Source of the DNA: an uncultured Alphaproteobacteria bacterium
GTDB lineage: Bacteria > Pseudomonadota > Alphaproteobacteria > Rs-D84
DNA length: 64,000 nucleotides
Direction of reading: 5' to 3'
Assembly: GCA_947646585.1 (NCBI GenBank)
Contig: CANSHD010000001.1
Span: 124,001-188,000, forward strand
Shown here: in pieces, positions 1-8,727 of the stretch
Layout: each line of letters begins with the position of its first letter
How positions within the stretch are numbered: the stretch's first letter is position 1
Made by a program: the position numbers and the translations under genes
The notes under the pieces: model-generated
Seen by the model: the letters and a program-made list of their open reading frames with translations, nothing else
Databases searched by the model: none
What the model was told of the DNA's origin: nothing

Positions 1-378
1 CTTCTTTTCCGGCAGCGGTTCCTTTACCACATCCGCCGGCGCCGGTTCGGGAACAGCGCGCGGCGGAACAACGATAACCTCCGGCTCGCGTTTTGGCGCT
101 TCGGCTTCTTTCGCAATTTTTTTCACCTTGGCCGCACCGCGCGCCTTTTTCTTTTTCACCGATTTCTTTGAAATTACCTTTTTCGGTTTTACCGGCATCT
201 TTTCCGCCGCGTTTTTCGGCACCATGCCGTACATTGCGGCCGCACGGCGTGCGTCGCCGGCACTGATTTCATATTCGCCGTACAATGTCGGACGGCCGTA
301 CACGGGCGCACTTGTGTCGGCCATCGCCAACGCGCCGGTCGGTAACAAACATACGATTACGGATATTGCTTTTTTCAT
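1..378 (-). CDS. Exported Lys/Pro-rich protein, C-terminus beyond window
   Basis: The reading frame opens with ATG at 378 and stays open to base 1, so 126 residues are seen and the end is missing. The N-terminus is a typical signal peptide: MKKAIS, a hydrophobic stretch, and a likely cut after ALA or AMA near residue 20. A run rich in Lys, Ala, Pro and Val follows (about residues 55-126), of the kind that spans the periplasm or binds polymer. Its ATG overlaps the TGA of the upstream gene (ATGA at 375-378), so the two are co-transcribed. The function is unknown. Confidence 0.6.
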   Translation of the reverse strand, partial: MKKAISVIVCLLPTGALAMADTSAPVYGRPTLYGEYEISAGDARRAAAMYGMVPKNAAEKMPVKPKKVISKKSVKKKKARGAAKVKKIAKEAEAPKREPEVIVVPPRAVPEPAPADVVKEPLPEKK

Positions 379-1058
379 GCCTCGCCCCCGGTATGTAGAA
401 AAATACGGACACCGCCGGCCTTTTCCGGCCGCACCGCGCGAACCATTCGCAGCGCCTGCTCTATACGGACGGGATTGTTTCCCAAAACAAAGTGCAAATC
501 ACACTTTGCATTCGCCGCCGCGCCGACCGCCGCATACAGCCTCCCGACAAAATCGGACGCGTCGCCGTTGTCGCGCGTCAGCACCAACACCAGCGCCCCC
601 GCCCGCAGCGCGCGCACCGCATCGAACACCGCGGTCCAGTCAAACGGTCCGACCTCTGCGATATCAATGCCAATGGCCAGTTCACGGTTAAAGAACAAAT
701 CGTCGCGCACCGCGCCCATTTCATTTGCAAAATCGGTCAAATCCGCCGCACGCATAAAAATCTGGGCCCCGTGCGCCCCCTGTTTAAAGGCGGCGTTCAC
801 CCGCGCGGTCAAATCGGATATCGCCTTTTCGTCACGCGCACCGCGCGCCGGCAGATAAAAACGGGAATAAATTCTGACCGTCGTCTTTTCCAGCCACGTC
901 CACAGCATCGGCACATCGGCCGGCAGCGCGGATATCACGGGCATGGTCTGGGCTGCCGCCGCAGACGCCACACGCGCCAGTTCGCCCGGCTCAAAACCAC
1001 CCTCGCACCACAGGGCCGTATTCGCTGATATCTCGTCAAAAAAAGCGTCCGTTGCCAT
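375..1058 (-). CDS. Conserved hypothetical protein (cytoplasmic)
   Basis: This is a protein of about 227 residues with no signal peptide or membrane segment. The frame extends to 1094, but the two adjacent ATGs at 1061 and 1058 (MMATDAFF) are the natural starts. The upstream in-frame ATG would run into the promoter of the divergent gene at 1105. The sequence alternates hydrophobic strands and Ala-rich helices, as in a Rossmann-like or alpha/beta fold, with stretches such as ALVLVLTRDNGD and CDLHFVLGNN. I recognise no family motif. It is translationally coupled to the exported Lys/Pro-rich protein downstream. Confidence 0.55.
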   Translation of the reverse strand: MATDAFFDEISANTALWCEGGFEPGELARVASAAAAQTMPVISALPADVPMLWTWLEKTTVRIYSRFYLPARGARDEKAISDLTARVNAAFKQGAHGAQIFMRAADLTDFANEMGAVRDDLFFNRELAIGIDIAEVGPFDWTAVFDAVRALRAGALVLVLTRDNGDASDFVGRLYAAVGAAANAKCDLHFVLGNNPVRIEQALRMVRAVRPEKAGGVRIFLHTGGEA

Positions 1059-1086
1059 CATTATACTTTTTACTTTACCACAAATA

Positions 1087-1095
1087 TGATACAAT
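1087..1095 (+). promoter_or_regulatory. Extended -10 promoter, near-leaderless
   Basis: TGATACAAT lies nine bases before the ATG at 1105. The expected transcription start is about 1102, leaving almost no 5' leader. No good -35 is seen. The element matches the extended -10 motif found in front of several other genes in the window. Confidence 0.45.
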
Positions 1096-1104
1096 CAAAG
1101 ACAA

Positions 1105-2010
1105 ATGAACAAACAAATAGAACGTATTTTAATTTGCCTGCTGTGGCTGCTGGCGGCGACTCTGGGAACCAGTTTCTGGTTGAACACCGTATTCGGATTC
1201 AACATTTTTTCAGCCCAGCATTGGCAGTATCTGGCATATCTGCAAGCGGCCCAGACACCGGTTCGCCCGGCATTCTATATATCGCTGACCGGCGCAATCG
1301 TGATTGCGATTGTCGTCCTTTACATACTTATCCGTCCAAAGGGGATTTTACGCCGTCGCATCGGCATCGGACGCGCCCGGACCGCGGCCGCCGCCGAGAT
1401 AACGCCGCCAATCACCCCTGAACCGAAACCGGAACCGGACACGCCGATTGCACCGGCAGCACGGCGACCCGCCGCGCCACAAATGCGGCGCCCGCCACGC
1501 ATCACGCCGCCCGCGGTCCAATCGTTCCAACCCGCAGCCGCCACCACCACACCGACCGTAACGCCGGCACTGGCACCTGCGCCCGCCGCGGCAAACACGA
1601 TAAATTTTGACACCCTGCGCGATATTTTTGACCGCGCCGGATACAGCGTAAAGCGCAGTCCGCAAATCGGAAACTTTAAGCCGGCGGTATTTGCCATCGG
1701 CACATCCGAAACACTGTGGATGGGCGGCGTCGGCATCGACCAGGCGCCATTGGCCGCGGCGATGGAACGATTGGCCACCGTGTTTTCTGACACCCTTGAC
1801 GACATACAGATAAACATTTACGGATTTATAATCGCCCCCGTCGGCGCGGTATCCGATAAAAATATTTTAACATTCCCGGACACCGACGCACTGGCCGAAT
1901 ACATGGCGGCGCATAAAAACACACCGCCCGAAGATGCGGACGGCCGGGAAAACTTTGACGCATATTCGGAATATATCGACACCGTCATAAACTATATGGA
2001 TAAAACATAA
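1105..2010 (+). CDS. Two-TM protein with proline-rich linker and soluble C-terminal domain
   Basis: This is a 301-residue unknown. Hydrophobic segments at about 7-27 and 56-77 form a membrane anchor. A Pro/Ala-rich, probably disordered linker follows (about 95-165), then a compact C-terminal domain (about 170-300) with alternating strands and helices. It is the first gene of a tightly packed rightward operon. Its stop overlaps the next start (TAATG at 2008-2012). A TM anchor, Pro-rich arm and globular head is a common plan for envelope-machine subunits, but nothing links it to a named family. Confidence 0.6.
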   Translation: MNKQIERILICLLWLLAATLGTSFWLNTVFGFNIFSAQHWQYLAYLQAAQTPVRPAFYISLTGAIVIAIVVLYILIRPKGILRRRIGIGRARTAAAAEITPPITPEPKPEPDTPIAPAARRPAAPQMRRPPRITPPAVQSFQPAAATTTPTVTPALAPAPAAANTINFDTLRDIFDRAGYSVKRSPQIGNFKPAVFAIGTSETLWMGGVGIDQAPLAAAMERLATVFSDTLDDIQINIYGFIIAPVGAVSDKNILTFPDTDALAEYMAAHKNTPPEDADGRENFDAYSEYIDTVINYMDKT

Positions 2011-2516
2011 TGCAGCTAAGCCAGGCATCGGCCGAAAAAATCATAAAGGACCTTGGCATGGACGACATGCCGCTGGTGGCGGTGCGCCCCGCACCGCATC
2101 AGGTTCCCGCCGACTGGTTCCAGCGGTATCGCGCCGCCCGGCACCGCTTTATGCAAAGTTTAACGGACTCTGTCGAAGAACTGGCCTTTATGAATTTAAG
2201 CCAGGATGAATTCATGGCCCTGGTAACGGGCGCGGCGATTCCAAAGAACATGTCCGTTCGCATGCGCACGCCGATGGCATGGGGCGGCGAAATATCCCCG
2301 GAAAACATGTTCATGTGTGCGACATTTCCGCACTCGCAAAACATCGACAGATTCATTATCGGCCAGGCGGGCTATGACACCGTATGGCTGCCCGCGCCCG
2401 CAAAAAAAATATACATACCCGCGCATACCGGCGGCGGCGGCGACGGCGGCAACGCAACGGAAGACCGCCTGTCCCAGATTGCGGCCCAAATTGCGTCCGG
2501 CCGGGGCCTGGAATAA
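2010..2516 (+). CDS. Hypothetical protein, operon with preceding membrane protein
   Basis: This is a 168-residue soluble protein with no signal peptide. Its start codon overlaps the stop of the upstream gene by one base, so it is translationally coupled. The last 40 residues hold a Gly-rich tract (HTGGGGDGGN), probably flexible. No recognisable motif was found. Its coupling to the two-TM protein suggests a common complex, which is inference from gene order only. Confidence 0.55.
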   Translation: MQLSQASAEKIIKDLGMDDMPLVAVRPAPHQVPADWFQRYRAARHRFMQSLTDSVEELAFMNLSQDEFMALVTGAAIPKNMSVRMRTPMAWGGEISPENMFMCATFPHSQNIDRFIIGQAGYDTVWLPAPAKKIYIPAHTGGGGDGGNATEDRLSQIAAQIASGRGLE

Positions 2517-2534
2517 ACCAAAGGCGGCACAAAA

Positions 2535-2969
2535 ATGACACGCGACGAATTTATTTCAACACTGCGCGCACGCGGCATGGAAATAACCGCCCCCCGCCCC
2601 GCACGCGATATCGCGACGGCGAACCTGTTGCTGCAGGGGATGCGTGCGGCCATGCTGCCGGTATCATTGCAGGAACTGTTCTCCGTCACCGGCGGAATCA
2701 TAAACGGCGCGGGATATATTTTTGGCCCGGCCGAGATTCAGCGCACCGCCACGCATCCTGTTCCGTCAATCGTTGACATCAACCGCGGCATGGCGCATAT
2801 CGCATCGCTGCGCGGGAAAACTATTTTCGGACGCAACGACCTGTTCTTTTTTGCATTCGACGCATTCGGCGCCTTCTATATGCTGGACAATCTGTCGCTG
2901 CGCACACTGCGAAAATACGACGACATGTACCGCGCCATGACGGACTGTCTGGCGGCGGGCAAGTTATAG
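2535..2969 (+). CDS. SUKH/SMI1-KNR4-like small protein (tentative)
   Basis: This is a 144-residue soluble protein. Residues about 42-62 (LPVSLQELFSVTGGIINGAG) resemble the SMI1/KNR4 (SUKH) signature, in which an LP-x-LxxLYxxxNG helix is followed by strands and a short acidic end. SUKH proteins are often immunity proteins to contact-dependent toxins but also occur as general binding modules. No toxin lies next to it. The resemblance is short, so the family call is weak; the gene itself is well supported by its place in the operon, 18 bases after the previous stop. Confidence 0.45.
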   Translation: MTRDEFISTLRARGMEITAPRPARDIATANLLLQGMRAAMLPVSLQELFSVTGGIINGAGYIFGPAEIQRTATHPVPSIVDINRGMAHIASLRGKTIFGRNDLFFFAFDAFGAFYMLDNLSLRTLRKYDDMYRAMTDCLAAGKL

Positions 2970-2976
2970 GGACAAA

Positions 2977-3174
2977 ATGAAAAAATTATCGGTATCTTTA
3001 TCAGGCCACCAGACCAGCGTTTCCATAGAACCCGAATTTATCGAGGCCCTGCGTGAAATCGCACGGACGCGCGGACGCGCCGTGGCCGCAATAATCGGCG
3101 ACATAGATTCGGCGCGCGGAACGCGCAATCTGTCGTCGGCCATCCGCGTGTGGATTCTGCAAAACAAAATTTAA
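2977..3174 (+). CDS. Ribbon-helix-helix domain protein (RHH_4 type)
   Basis: A 65-residue protein that is nearly all one domain: LSGHQTSVSIEPEFIEALRE is the beta-strand plus first helix, then a conserved NLSSAIRVWIL helix ending at the C-terminus. This pattern matches the small RHH_4 proteins common in Alphaproteobacteria, which are thought to bind DNA as dimers. It starts seven bases after the preceding stop and is the last gene of the operon. It could be the operon's own regulator. Its stop overlaps the end of the convergent ybeY-lnt gene by four bases. Confidence 0.75.
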   Translation: MKKLSVSLSGHQTSVSIEPEFIEALREIARTRGRAVAAIIGDIDSARGTRNLSSAIRVWILQNKI

Positions 3175-5114
3175 TCGCGATGCCGCGCGGCAACCGCCGC
3201 GCCGACGGACGCAATAATCAAAATTATCAAAATCCATGCGTCGCGCCCCAGTGCGCGATACGCCGTCATGTGCGCACCGTTCACGCGTCCGTCCAAAACA
3301 CCCGTCCGCCCCACGGGCAGCATTGACGGCACACGGCCGTCCGGCGCCACAAACGCACTTATTCCGGAATAATTCGCACGGATAACGGGCACGCCGGACT
3401 CGATTGCATATCGGCGCACCATGTCCAGATGCTGGTACGTGCCGGGCGTGCGCCCAAACCATGTGTCATTGGTAATGTTTATAATCGCGTTCGGCGTGAC
3501 GCCGTCCGGAATAAGCGAATCGGAGAAAATAATTTCATAACATATCGCCGGCGCAAAAACAAAGCGCCCCGCCCCCGCGTCAATATCCAGCACGACGCGC
3601 CCCGCCCCGCTGGCCAGATTGGCCGGCGACGGCATTATCCCCAACGGACCATATTCGCCGAACGGCACCAGATGTGCCTTGTCATATGCATGCACGACAC
3701 GCCCCGCCCTGTCCGCAACAATCATGGAATTGTACAGCCGCCCGTCACGATACGACGTCGCGCCCAAAATAACGTTTGTATCCAAAATCTTTGAAAAAGG
3801 CATGTCGTCGTCGGTTATGACAAACGGATATGTCGTTTCCGGATAAACAATCAAATCCGGTCGCGCACCGTCGCCCCCCGCCCCCAGCGCCAACAGATTT
3901 CGCACATTGCGCTCAGCCCGGGCCACGGCGTCGGCGCGCGAATAGGACATTTTTTGGTCCTGGGACGTCGCCGGCTGCACCACGCGGACCAACGGTACGG
4001 ATGAATCCGGCATAACATCCGACATATAAATATTACGACGTCCGTACATGCCACCACCAAACAGCATCAAAATGAACGCAAACCACGAAATCCAGCACAT
4101 AGCGCATTTTTTATCCCGCAAAATTTCAACCGCGCCCGCAATGATTCCGACAAGAACAAACGTCAGCCCCAACGCCCCGAACAGCGCCATCGCATTCGCC
4201 ACCGCCGGCACGGGCAGCATGATGTTTGCAATCGGATTCCACGGAAATCCGGTAAACATCCATTCCCGCGCCCACAGCACCGCCGACCATACGCCCGCAA
4301 ACACAAATATGCGCGCCGCGCCGCGGGCGCGCGTCGTCGCGACAAACGGAATCGAAAACACCAGTGCACCGGCCAGCCCCAGCCCCAGCAATCCCGGCAC
4401 GGTCCAAATTGCAAACTGCCGCGCCAATTCGGGCACAACGTATATGGAGCTAAGCGCCCACCAAAACATGGCGACGCCGTATGCCGCGCCGAACGGTGCG
4501 GCGCGCATAAACGTCCGCGCAACACCCGCGCGCGGTGCGGACGTCAAAATCCAATATGCCGCCCCAATCGCCAGCATTGTCACCGGCCACAGATGAAACG
4601 GCGCAAACCCGAACGACGACGCCGCCCCGGCCAGCGCCAGCCCCAGCGCACGCACCCATCCGCGCATGCCGCGCGCGCCCGCCGGCGCCTCGTCCGCATA
4701 CGGATTTTTTATTCCCAAATTTTTAAGAATCTCCACCTCGCGCGATTCCATGACCGCGGCCTCGTCGTCACGGATATGGTCGTACCCCTGCAGGTGCAGC
4801 ATCCCGTGCACAACCATGTGCGCGGTGTGTTCGGCGACGGATATGCCGGCCGCCGCCGCCTCGCGCGCGACGGTATCCAGCGATATGTAAATATCCCCCA
4901 GCAATATCTCGTCGCCCAGCTCAAACGACAAAACGTTCGTCGCCCTGTCCATGTCGCGGTATTCTTTGTTAAGCCGGTGAATGGCCGCGTCATCGACCAA
5001 TGTTATCGACACCTCGGCCCCGGGGCGGCGCGGTCCCGCGGCGGCGGCGATGCGACGGAAATCTATTTTATATTTTCTCCAGCGCGCATCATCGTAATTC
5101 ACATACACTTTCAT
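3171..5114 (-). CDS. Fusion: endoribonuclease YbeY + apolipoprotein N-acyltransferase Lnt
   Basis: One uninterrupted 647-residue frame joins two proteins normally encoded separately. Residues 1 to about 140 are YbeY, the zinc RNase needed for 16S rRNA 3' maturation, with its HGMLHLQGYDH site at 103-113. From about 150 on it is Lnt, the inner-membrane enzyme that adds the third acyl chain to lipoproteins. It has several TM segments (about 155-400), then a nitrilase-like domain with the expected Glu (VYPETTYPF, about 424), Lys (YDKAHLVPFGEYG, about 478) and Cys (PAICYEIIF, about 525), and a final TM helix. In many genomes ybeY, corC and lnt are neighbours; corC is absent here. The N-terminal YbeY would lie on the cytoplasmic face. 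Confidence 0.9.
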   Translation of the reverse strand: MKVYVNYDDARWRKYKIDFRRIAAAAGPRRPGAEVSITLVDDAAIHRLNKEYRDMDRATNVLSFELGDEILLGDIYISLDTVAREAAAAGISVAEHTAHMVVHGMLHLQGYDHIRDDEAAVMESREVEILKNLGIKNPYADEAPAGARGMRGWVRALGLALAGAASSFGFAPFHLWPVTMLAIGAAYWILTSAPRAGVARTFMRAAPFGAAYGVAMFWWALSSIYVVPELARQFAIWTVPGLLGLGLAGALVFSIPFVATTRARGAARIFVFAGVWSAVLWAREWMFTGFPWNPIANIMLPVPAVANAMALFGALGLTFVLVGIIAGAVEILRDKKCAMCWISWFAFILMLFGGGMYGRRNIYMSDVMPDSSVPLVRVVQPATSQDQKMSYSRADAVARAERNVRNLLALGAGGDGARPDLIVYPETTYPFVITDDDMPFSKILDTNVILGATSYRDGRLYNSMIVADRAGRVVHAYDKAHLVPFGEYGPLGIMPSPANLASGAGRVVLDIDAGAGRFVFAPAICYEIIFSDSLIPDGVTPNAIINITNDTWFGRTPGTYQHLDMVRRYAIESGVPVIRANYSGISAFVAPDGRVPSMLPVGRTGVLDGRVNGAHMTAYRALGRDAWILIILIIASVGAAVAARHRD

Positions 5115-5132
5115 TTTTGCGTTCCCCCGCCG

Positions 5133-7016
5133 TTACGCCATGCCACGTCCGCCGCGACCGAATTGCGTTACATCAAAATCCGCGCTATGTGCATTGTTTC
5201 CAAGCTTTTTTGACGCATCCATATATGCCGTACGCCGTGATTTTTTTGTTCCCCCGCGCTGATTTTTCTTTAACTGGTTTGAAACGCGCGTTATGTCTTT
5301 TTGCACGCGACGGTTCCCGTTGGCCAGCGCCAGTTTATAATTCGCCAGCGCCTTTTGCAAATCGCCCTTTTGCTCGTACGCGAATCCGGCGTTGTACTGT
5401 GCGGCGCCGTACTGGCTCTTGTCGCCGATTTCGTTTATGATGATGCGCGCATGTTTAATCGCATCGTCATAGCGCCCCAGCTGGTTGTACGTCGCCGCCA
5501 GGTCGTTGTGAATCAGGGCGTTGTTCGGATATTCCTCCGCCATTTTCAGATACTGGGCCAGTGCGCCGTCATAATCGCCCGCTCGGAATGCGCCGACCGC
5601 CTGGCGGTACTGTTCGTCATACCCGATTACATATGATGCGGTCTCGGCCTCTTGCTGGGCGGGTGTGGCGGTGAACTGGGCGATAAATTCAACGTCGCCC
5701 AATTTGCAGTGCCCGCTTTCACACATGACACGCACATCGGCCGGCAGCAGATTGCGCACACGCGGGAAATTCTTTTCGCCCAGGCGTTCGCCGCGTTCGT
5801 TGACAGGGTTGGCCAGCCATTCTTTAAACCTTGCATACGTCTCCTTGTTGACGCGACGTTTTTCGCCGTCGCCGATAAAGAATGCGCTTTTCTTTTCTTT
5901 CATGACCTTGAAAAATTCGTACATTCCGTTTGCCGGACAGTCCAGCATCATCTCAGGCGTGATATCGCCGGTCAGCATTCCCGCCTCCAGCCAGCGGCGC
6001 CAGTACATTCCGCGTCCGTCCGCCAGAAAGTTCCCCAGCATGTTTGCCGTTGTCTGCACGGGCGCCCCGCCCAGCCACTTTTCGCCGAAGCTGCGCATGT
6101 CCTTTACCGGATACTGCGTGAACGCGTCCATTACCAAGGAATCTGGCGTCGCCAGGCCGTATTGGTCATATATTTCGCGCAGTTTTTCAAAGCGCTTTTT
6201 ATGCGACTTGTCCTTTGGGTTTTCAATTAACTTTGAGTACGAGTTATAAACGATGGATGCCATTCCGAACGCCTCGCTGGTGGTGTTGATGTTCACTTTT
6301 TCCATCGCCACGTCATAACAGTACATAACGAAATAAGTCTCGCCCTGCTCCAGATGCCACCGCGCCAGCTCGTACGCCTCCTCGGTTGAAATGGGCGGGG
6401 TATTCATTGTGACCTTGCTGCCGTCCTTTAAAACGGTGGAACCGAATCCGATTGTCGGTATTCCGTTGGAATCCTTGTACGGCGTATGGCGTCCCTGGTC
6501 GTCCATATGAACGCCCTCTTTTGCAATCAGGTCCGCAATCAACAGCGGCGTTATCGAACGCATGCGGTCCAGATATGCGCCGTACGTTCCGGGCTGGCCG
6601 AACGGAATTTCCGCGATGCTTTCAACTTTGTCGTTTTCATCCCCCCCGTTGGTCAGCGCGTCATACGCATGCGGCGCGGCGATTGCCACCGCCCCCAGCA
6701 TCATGTAATACAGCATATGCGACGACAGATTCGGATACTTTTTTGCAAACGCCGACAGCTTTTTATCTTTTCCGTCCTTATTTTTGCCGACGGTCATGTT
6801 GGCAAAGCCGCGCTCCATCGCGCGCGTCGCATGATTGTCCAGCGTCGCGTATTTCACCGCCCAAAGCAGGAATTGAAACATTCCCGTCATCGCCACGCCG
6901 GCGGCGCGCGCCGCCTTGCCCTTTTTGGTTGTCGGCGTCATCTTTGCGATATTTTTGCGCGCGCGCCCGAATGCCTTGTGCGGCGCGTTCACAATCTTTC
7001 TAAATTTTTCAGCCAT
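5133..7016 (-). CDS. Membrane-anchored GH24 lysozyme-like protein with C-terminal TPR repeats
   Basis: 627 residues. A basic N-terminus precedes hydrophobic segments at about 38-57 and 100-117. Residues about 155-340 carry a phage-lysozyme (GH24) domain with E167 in AKEG, D182 in YKDSNG and T188 in TIGFG, matching the E/D/T triad of T4 lysozyme, so peptidoglycan cleavage is likely. The region from about 490 to 590 holds TPR units (for example EYPNNALIHNDLAATYNQLG). The basic tail is rich in Lys and Arg. No phage genes are nearby. A wall-cutting enzyme with protein-docking repeats would suit a secretion or envelope-assembly machine. It lies 18 bases upstream of ybeY-lnt. Confidence 0.75.
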   Translation of the reverse strand: MAEKFRKIVNAPHKAFGRARKNIAKMTPTTKKGKAARAAGVAMTGMFQFLLWAVKYATLDNHATRAMERGFANMTVGKNKDGKDKKLSAFAKKYPNLSSHMLYYMMLGAVAIAAPHAYDALTNGGDENDKVESIAEIPFGQPGTYGAYLDRMRSITPLLIADLIAKEGVHMDDQGRHTPYKDSNGIPTIGFGSTVLKDGSKVTMNTPPISTEEAYELARWHLEQGETYFVMYCYDVAMEKVNINTTSEAFGMASIVYNSYSKLIENPKDKSHKKRFEKLREIYDQYGLATPDSLVMDAFTQYPVKDMRSFGEKWLGGAPVQTTANMLGNFLADGRGMYWRRWLEAGMLTGDITPEMMLDCPANGMYEFFKVMKEKKSAFFIGDGEKRRVNKETYARFKEWLANPVNERGERLGEKNFPRVRNLLPADVRVMCESGHCKLGDVEFIAQFTATPAQQEAETASYVIGYDEQYRQAVGAFRAGDYDGALAQYLKMAEEYPNNALIHNDLAATYNQLGRYDDAIKHARIIINEIGDKSQYGAAQYNAGFAYEQKGDLQKALANYKLALANGNRRVQKDITRVSNQLKKNQRGGTKKSRRTAYMDASKKLGNNAHSADFDVTQFGRGGRGMA

Positions 7017-7028
7017 AAGAAACGTCCT

Positions 7029-7388
7029 TTATTTTCGTCCCAAACCAGAATTCTTTGCAATGTCGGAACGGCGCGCGGCATAATCCGGCGCCACAAACGG
7101 ATAATCGTCCGGCAGGCCCCATTTCGCGCGATACTGCGCCGGGGTCATGTTGTATTTGCGTGCGATATACCGGCGCAGCATTGTATGCCACGTTCCGTCC
7201 TCCAGACACTGAATCTTGTCCCCGCGTACAGATGCCGCAATTTTTTCAGGCCCCGCGCATTGCGCGCCCCCCGCCAATGCGGTGCGCGCCATGCGCACCG
7301 CCGCATCCGCGTCCGTATCGGGCCGTGCGCCGATTATCGCCGCCGCCAGAATTGCCGTCGCGACATCAGAATGTTTTCCGTCACTCAT
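7029..7388 (-). CDS. MucR/Ros family transcriptional regulator, zinc ligands degenerate
   Basis: 119 residues with the C-terminal MucR/Ros DNA-binding domain: CLEDG, then NMTPAQYRAKWGLPDDYPFVAPDYA. MucR proteins are broad repressors and nucleoid-associated regulators of surface and cell-cycle genes in Alphaproteobacteria. The four zinc ligands of Ros would fall at residues 61, 64, 74 and 79; here they are C, D, Y and Y, so zinc binding looks lost. Some family members are known to fold without zinc. AAGGGA, suitable as a ribosome binding site, precedes the ATG, and TGGTATAAT (7424-7432, minus strand) is a plausible extended -10. It stands 12 bases upstream of the GH24-TPR gene and may be co-transcribed with it. 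Confidence 0.85.
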   Translation of the reverse strand: MSDGKHSDVATAILAAAIIGARPDTDADAAVRMARTALAGGAQCAGPEKIAASVRGDKIQCLEDGTWHTMLRRYIARKYNMTPAQYRAKWGLPDDYPFVAPDYAARRSDIAKNSGLGRK

Positions 7389-7423
7389 AATTTTATATAA
7401 TCCCTTGTTTATTTAATAATTTC

Positions 7424-7432
7424 ATTATACCA
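7424..7432 (-). promoter_or_regulatory. Extended -10 for the MucR gene
   Basis: TGGTATAAT reads on the minus strand about 36 bases before the MucR-like start codon. It matches the TGnTATAAT extended -10 consensus. No clear -35 is seen. Confidence 0.4.
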
Positions 7433-7458
7433 TAAAACGAAAGTAAAGTTTAAATAAA

Positions 7459-8727
7459 ATGGCCACGGATACACGCCCTCTTGCCGATTTAATGCGCCCT
7501 GCGACGATTGACGACGTCCTGGGCCAGCGTGCGTTGCTGGGCGATACGGGCATCGTTCGCCGCATGGTCGCGGCGGGCAAATTATCGAATTTAATTTTGT
7601 GGGGCCCGCCCGGGTGCGGGAAAACCACAATCGCGCGCGCACTGGCCGCGTCGGTCGATATGGATTTTGTTCCGATGTCGGCGGTATTTTCAGGCACGGC
7701 GGATATAAAAAAGGCGATGGAGGCCGCACGCATGACGCGCGATATCGGCCGCGGGACATTGCTGTTTATCGATGAAATCCACCGCTTTAACAAAACGCAA
7801 CAGGACACGTTGCTGCCGTATCTGGAGGACGGAACGGTCGTATTCATTGGCGCCACGACCGAAAACCCCAGTTTTAATTTAAACAACGCGTTGCTGTCGC
7901 GCTGTCATATCGGGGTGTTAACGGCGCTGGGGACCGAGGATTTGCTGACCCTTATATCGCGGGCCGAAGAATACCTGAATAAAAAATTGCCGCTGGACAC
8001 GGCGGCGCGCACGCACCTGGCCGAAATGGCGGACGGCGACGCACGCTTTTTATTAAACACAATCGAATATTTATCAAACGCCGGATTTAAAGGGGAATTA
8101 ACGCCCGACGAATTGGACAACGCCGTGCAAAAGCGCGCGCCCATGTCGGACCGCGCCGGGGACGAGCATTATAATCTAATATCTGCGGTGCACAAATCAC
8201 TGCGCGCATCGGACACGGATGCGGCGCTGTACTGGACCGCGCGCATGATGACATCGGGCCAGGACCCAATGTACCTGTTCCGGCGCCTGGCGCGTTTCGC
8301 GATGGAGGATGTCGGTCTGGCCGACCCGAACGCGATGCAATTGGCGCTGGCCGCGTGGCAGTTATATGAACGCATGGGCAGCCCTGAGGGTGACCTGGCA
8401 TTAACGGAATTGGTAATATATCTGGGCACGGCGCCGAAAAGCATCGGCAATTACAAGGCGCAAAAGGCCGCATACGCCGCCGCGCGCGAGAATGGCAGCC
8501 TGCCCCCGCCCAAAACAATTTTAAACGCGCCGACAAAAATGATGAAGAATATGGGATACGGCGCGGGATACGTGTACGACCCGGACACGGCGTCGGGTTG
8601 CAGCGGCCAGAACTGTTTCCCCGAATCCATGCCGCGGCAAAAATTTTACAAACCCATCGAACGCGGGTTCGAGCGCGAGATAAAAAAGCGCGTCGAATAT
8701 TGGGACAGTTTTCGTAAAAAAGATTAA
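7459..8727 (+). CDS. rarA: Replication-associated recombination protein A (AAA+ ATPase)
   Basis: 422 residues, full length for RarA/MgsA. Walker A is WGPPGCGKTT at about 48-57, Walker B is FIDEIHRFNK at about 107-116, and sensor 1 is GATTENPSF. The C-terminal part carries the family's conserved MTSGQDPMYLFRRLARFAMEDVG and tetramerisation region. RarA is a clamp-loader-like ATPase that acts at stalled replication forks. It stands alone, divergent from the MucR gene, and its 3' end overlaps the convergent fabD by four bases. The start ATG at 7459 gives the expected N-terminus (RPLADLMRPATIDDVLGQ). Confidence 0.93.
   Translation: MATDTRPLADLMRPATIDDVLGQRALLGDTGIVRRMVAAGKLSNLILWGPPGCGKTTIARALAASVDMDFVPMSAVFSGTADIKKAMEAARMTRDIGRGTLLFIDEIHRFNKTQQDTLLPYLEDGTVVFIGATTENPSFNLNNALLSRCHIGVLTALGTEDLLTLISRAEEYLNKKLPLDTAARTHLAEMADGDARFLLNTIEYLSNAGFKGELTPDELDNAVQKRAPMSDRAGDEHYNLISAVHKSLRASDTDAALYWTARMMTSGQDPMYLFRRLARFAMEDVGLADPNAMQLALAAWQLYERMGSPEGDLALTELVIYLGTAPKSIGNYKAQKAAYAAARENGSLPPPKTILNAPTKMMKNMGYGAGYVYDPDTASGCSGQNCFPESMPRQKFYKPIERGFEREIKKRVEYWDSFRKKD

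Noticed and set aside
4593..5213. Long plus-strand frames opposite ybeY-lnt and similar frames opposite other GC-rich genes
   Set aside because: They mirror the codon pattern of the true gene, lack motifs and start signals, and cross gene borders.
5133..7016. Prophage lysis gene
   Set aside because: No holin, portal, capsid or other phage gene is present, and the protein is far larger than an endolysin with TM and TPR regions.
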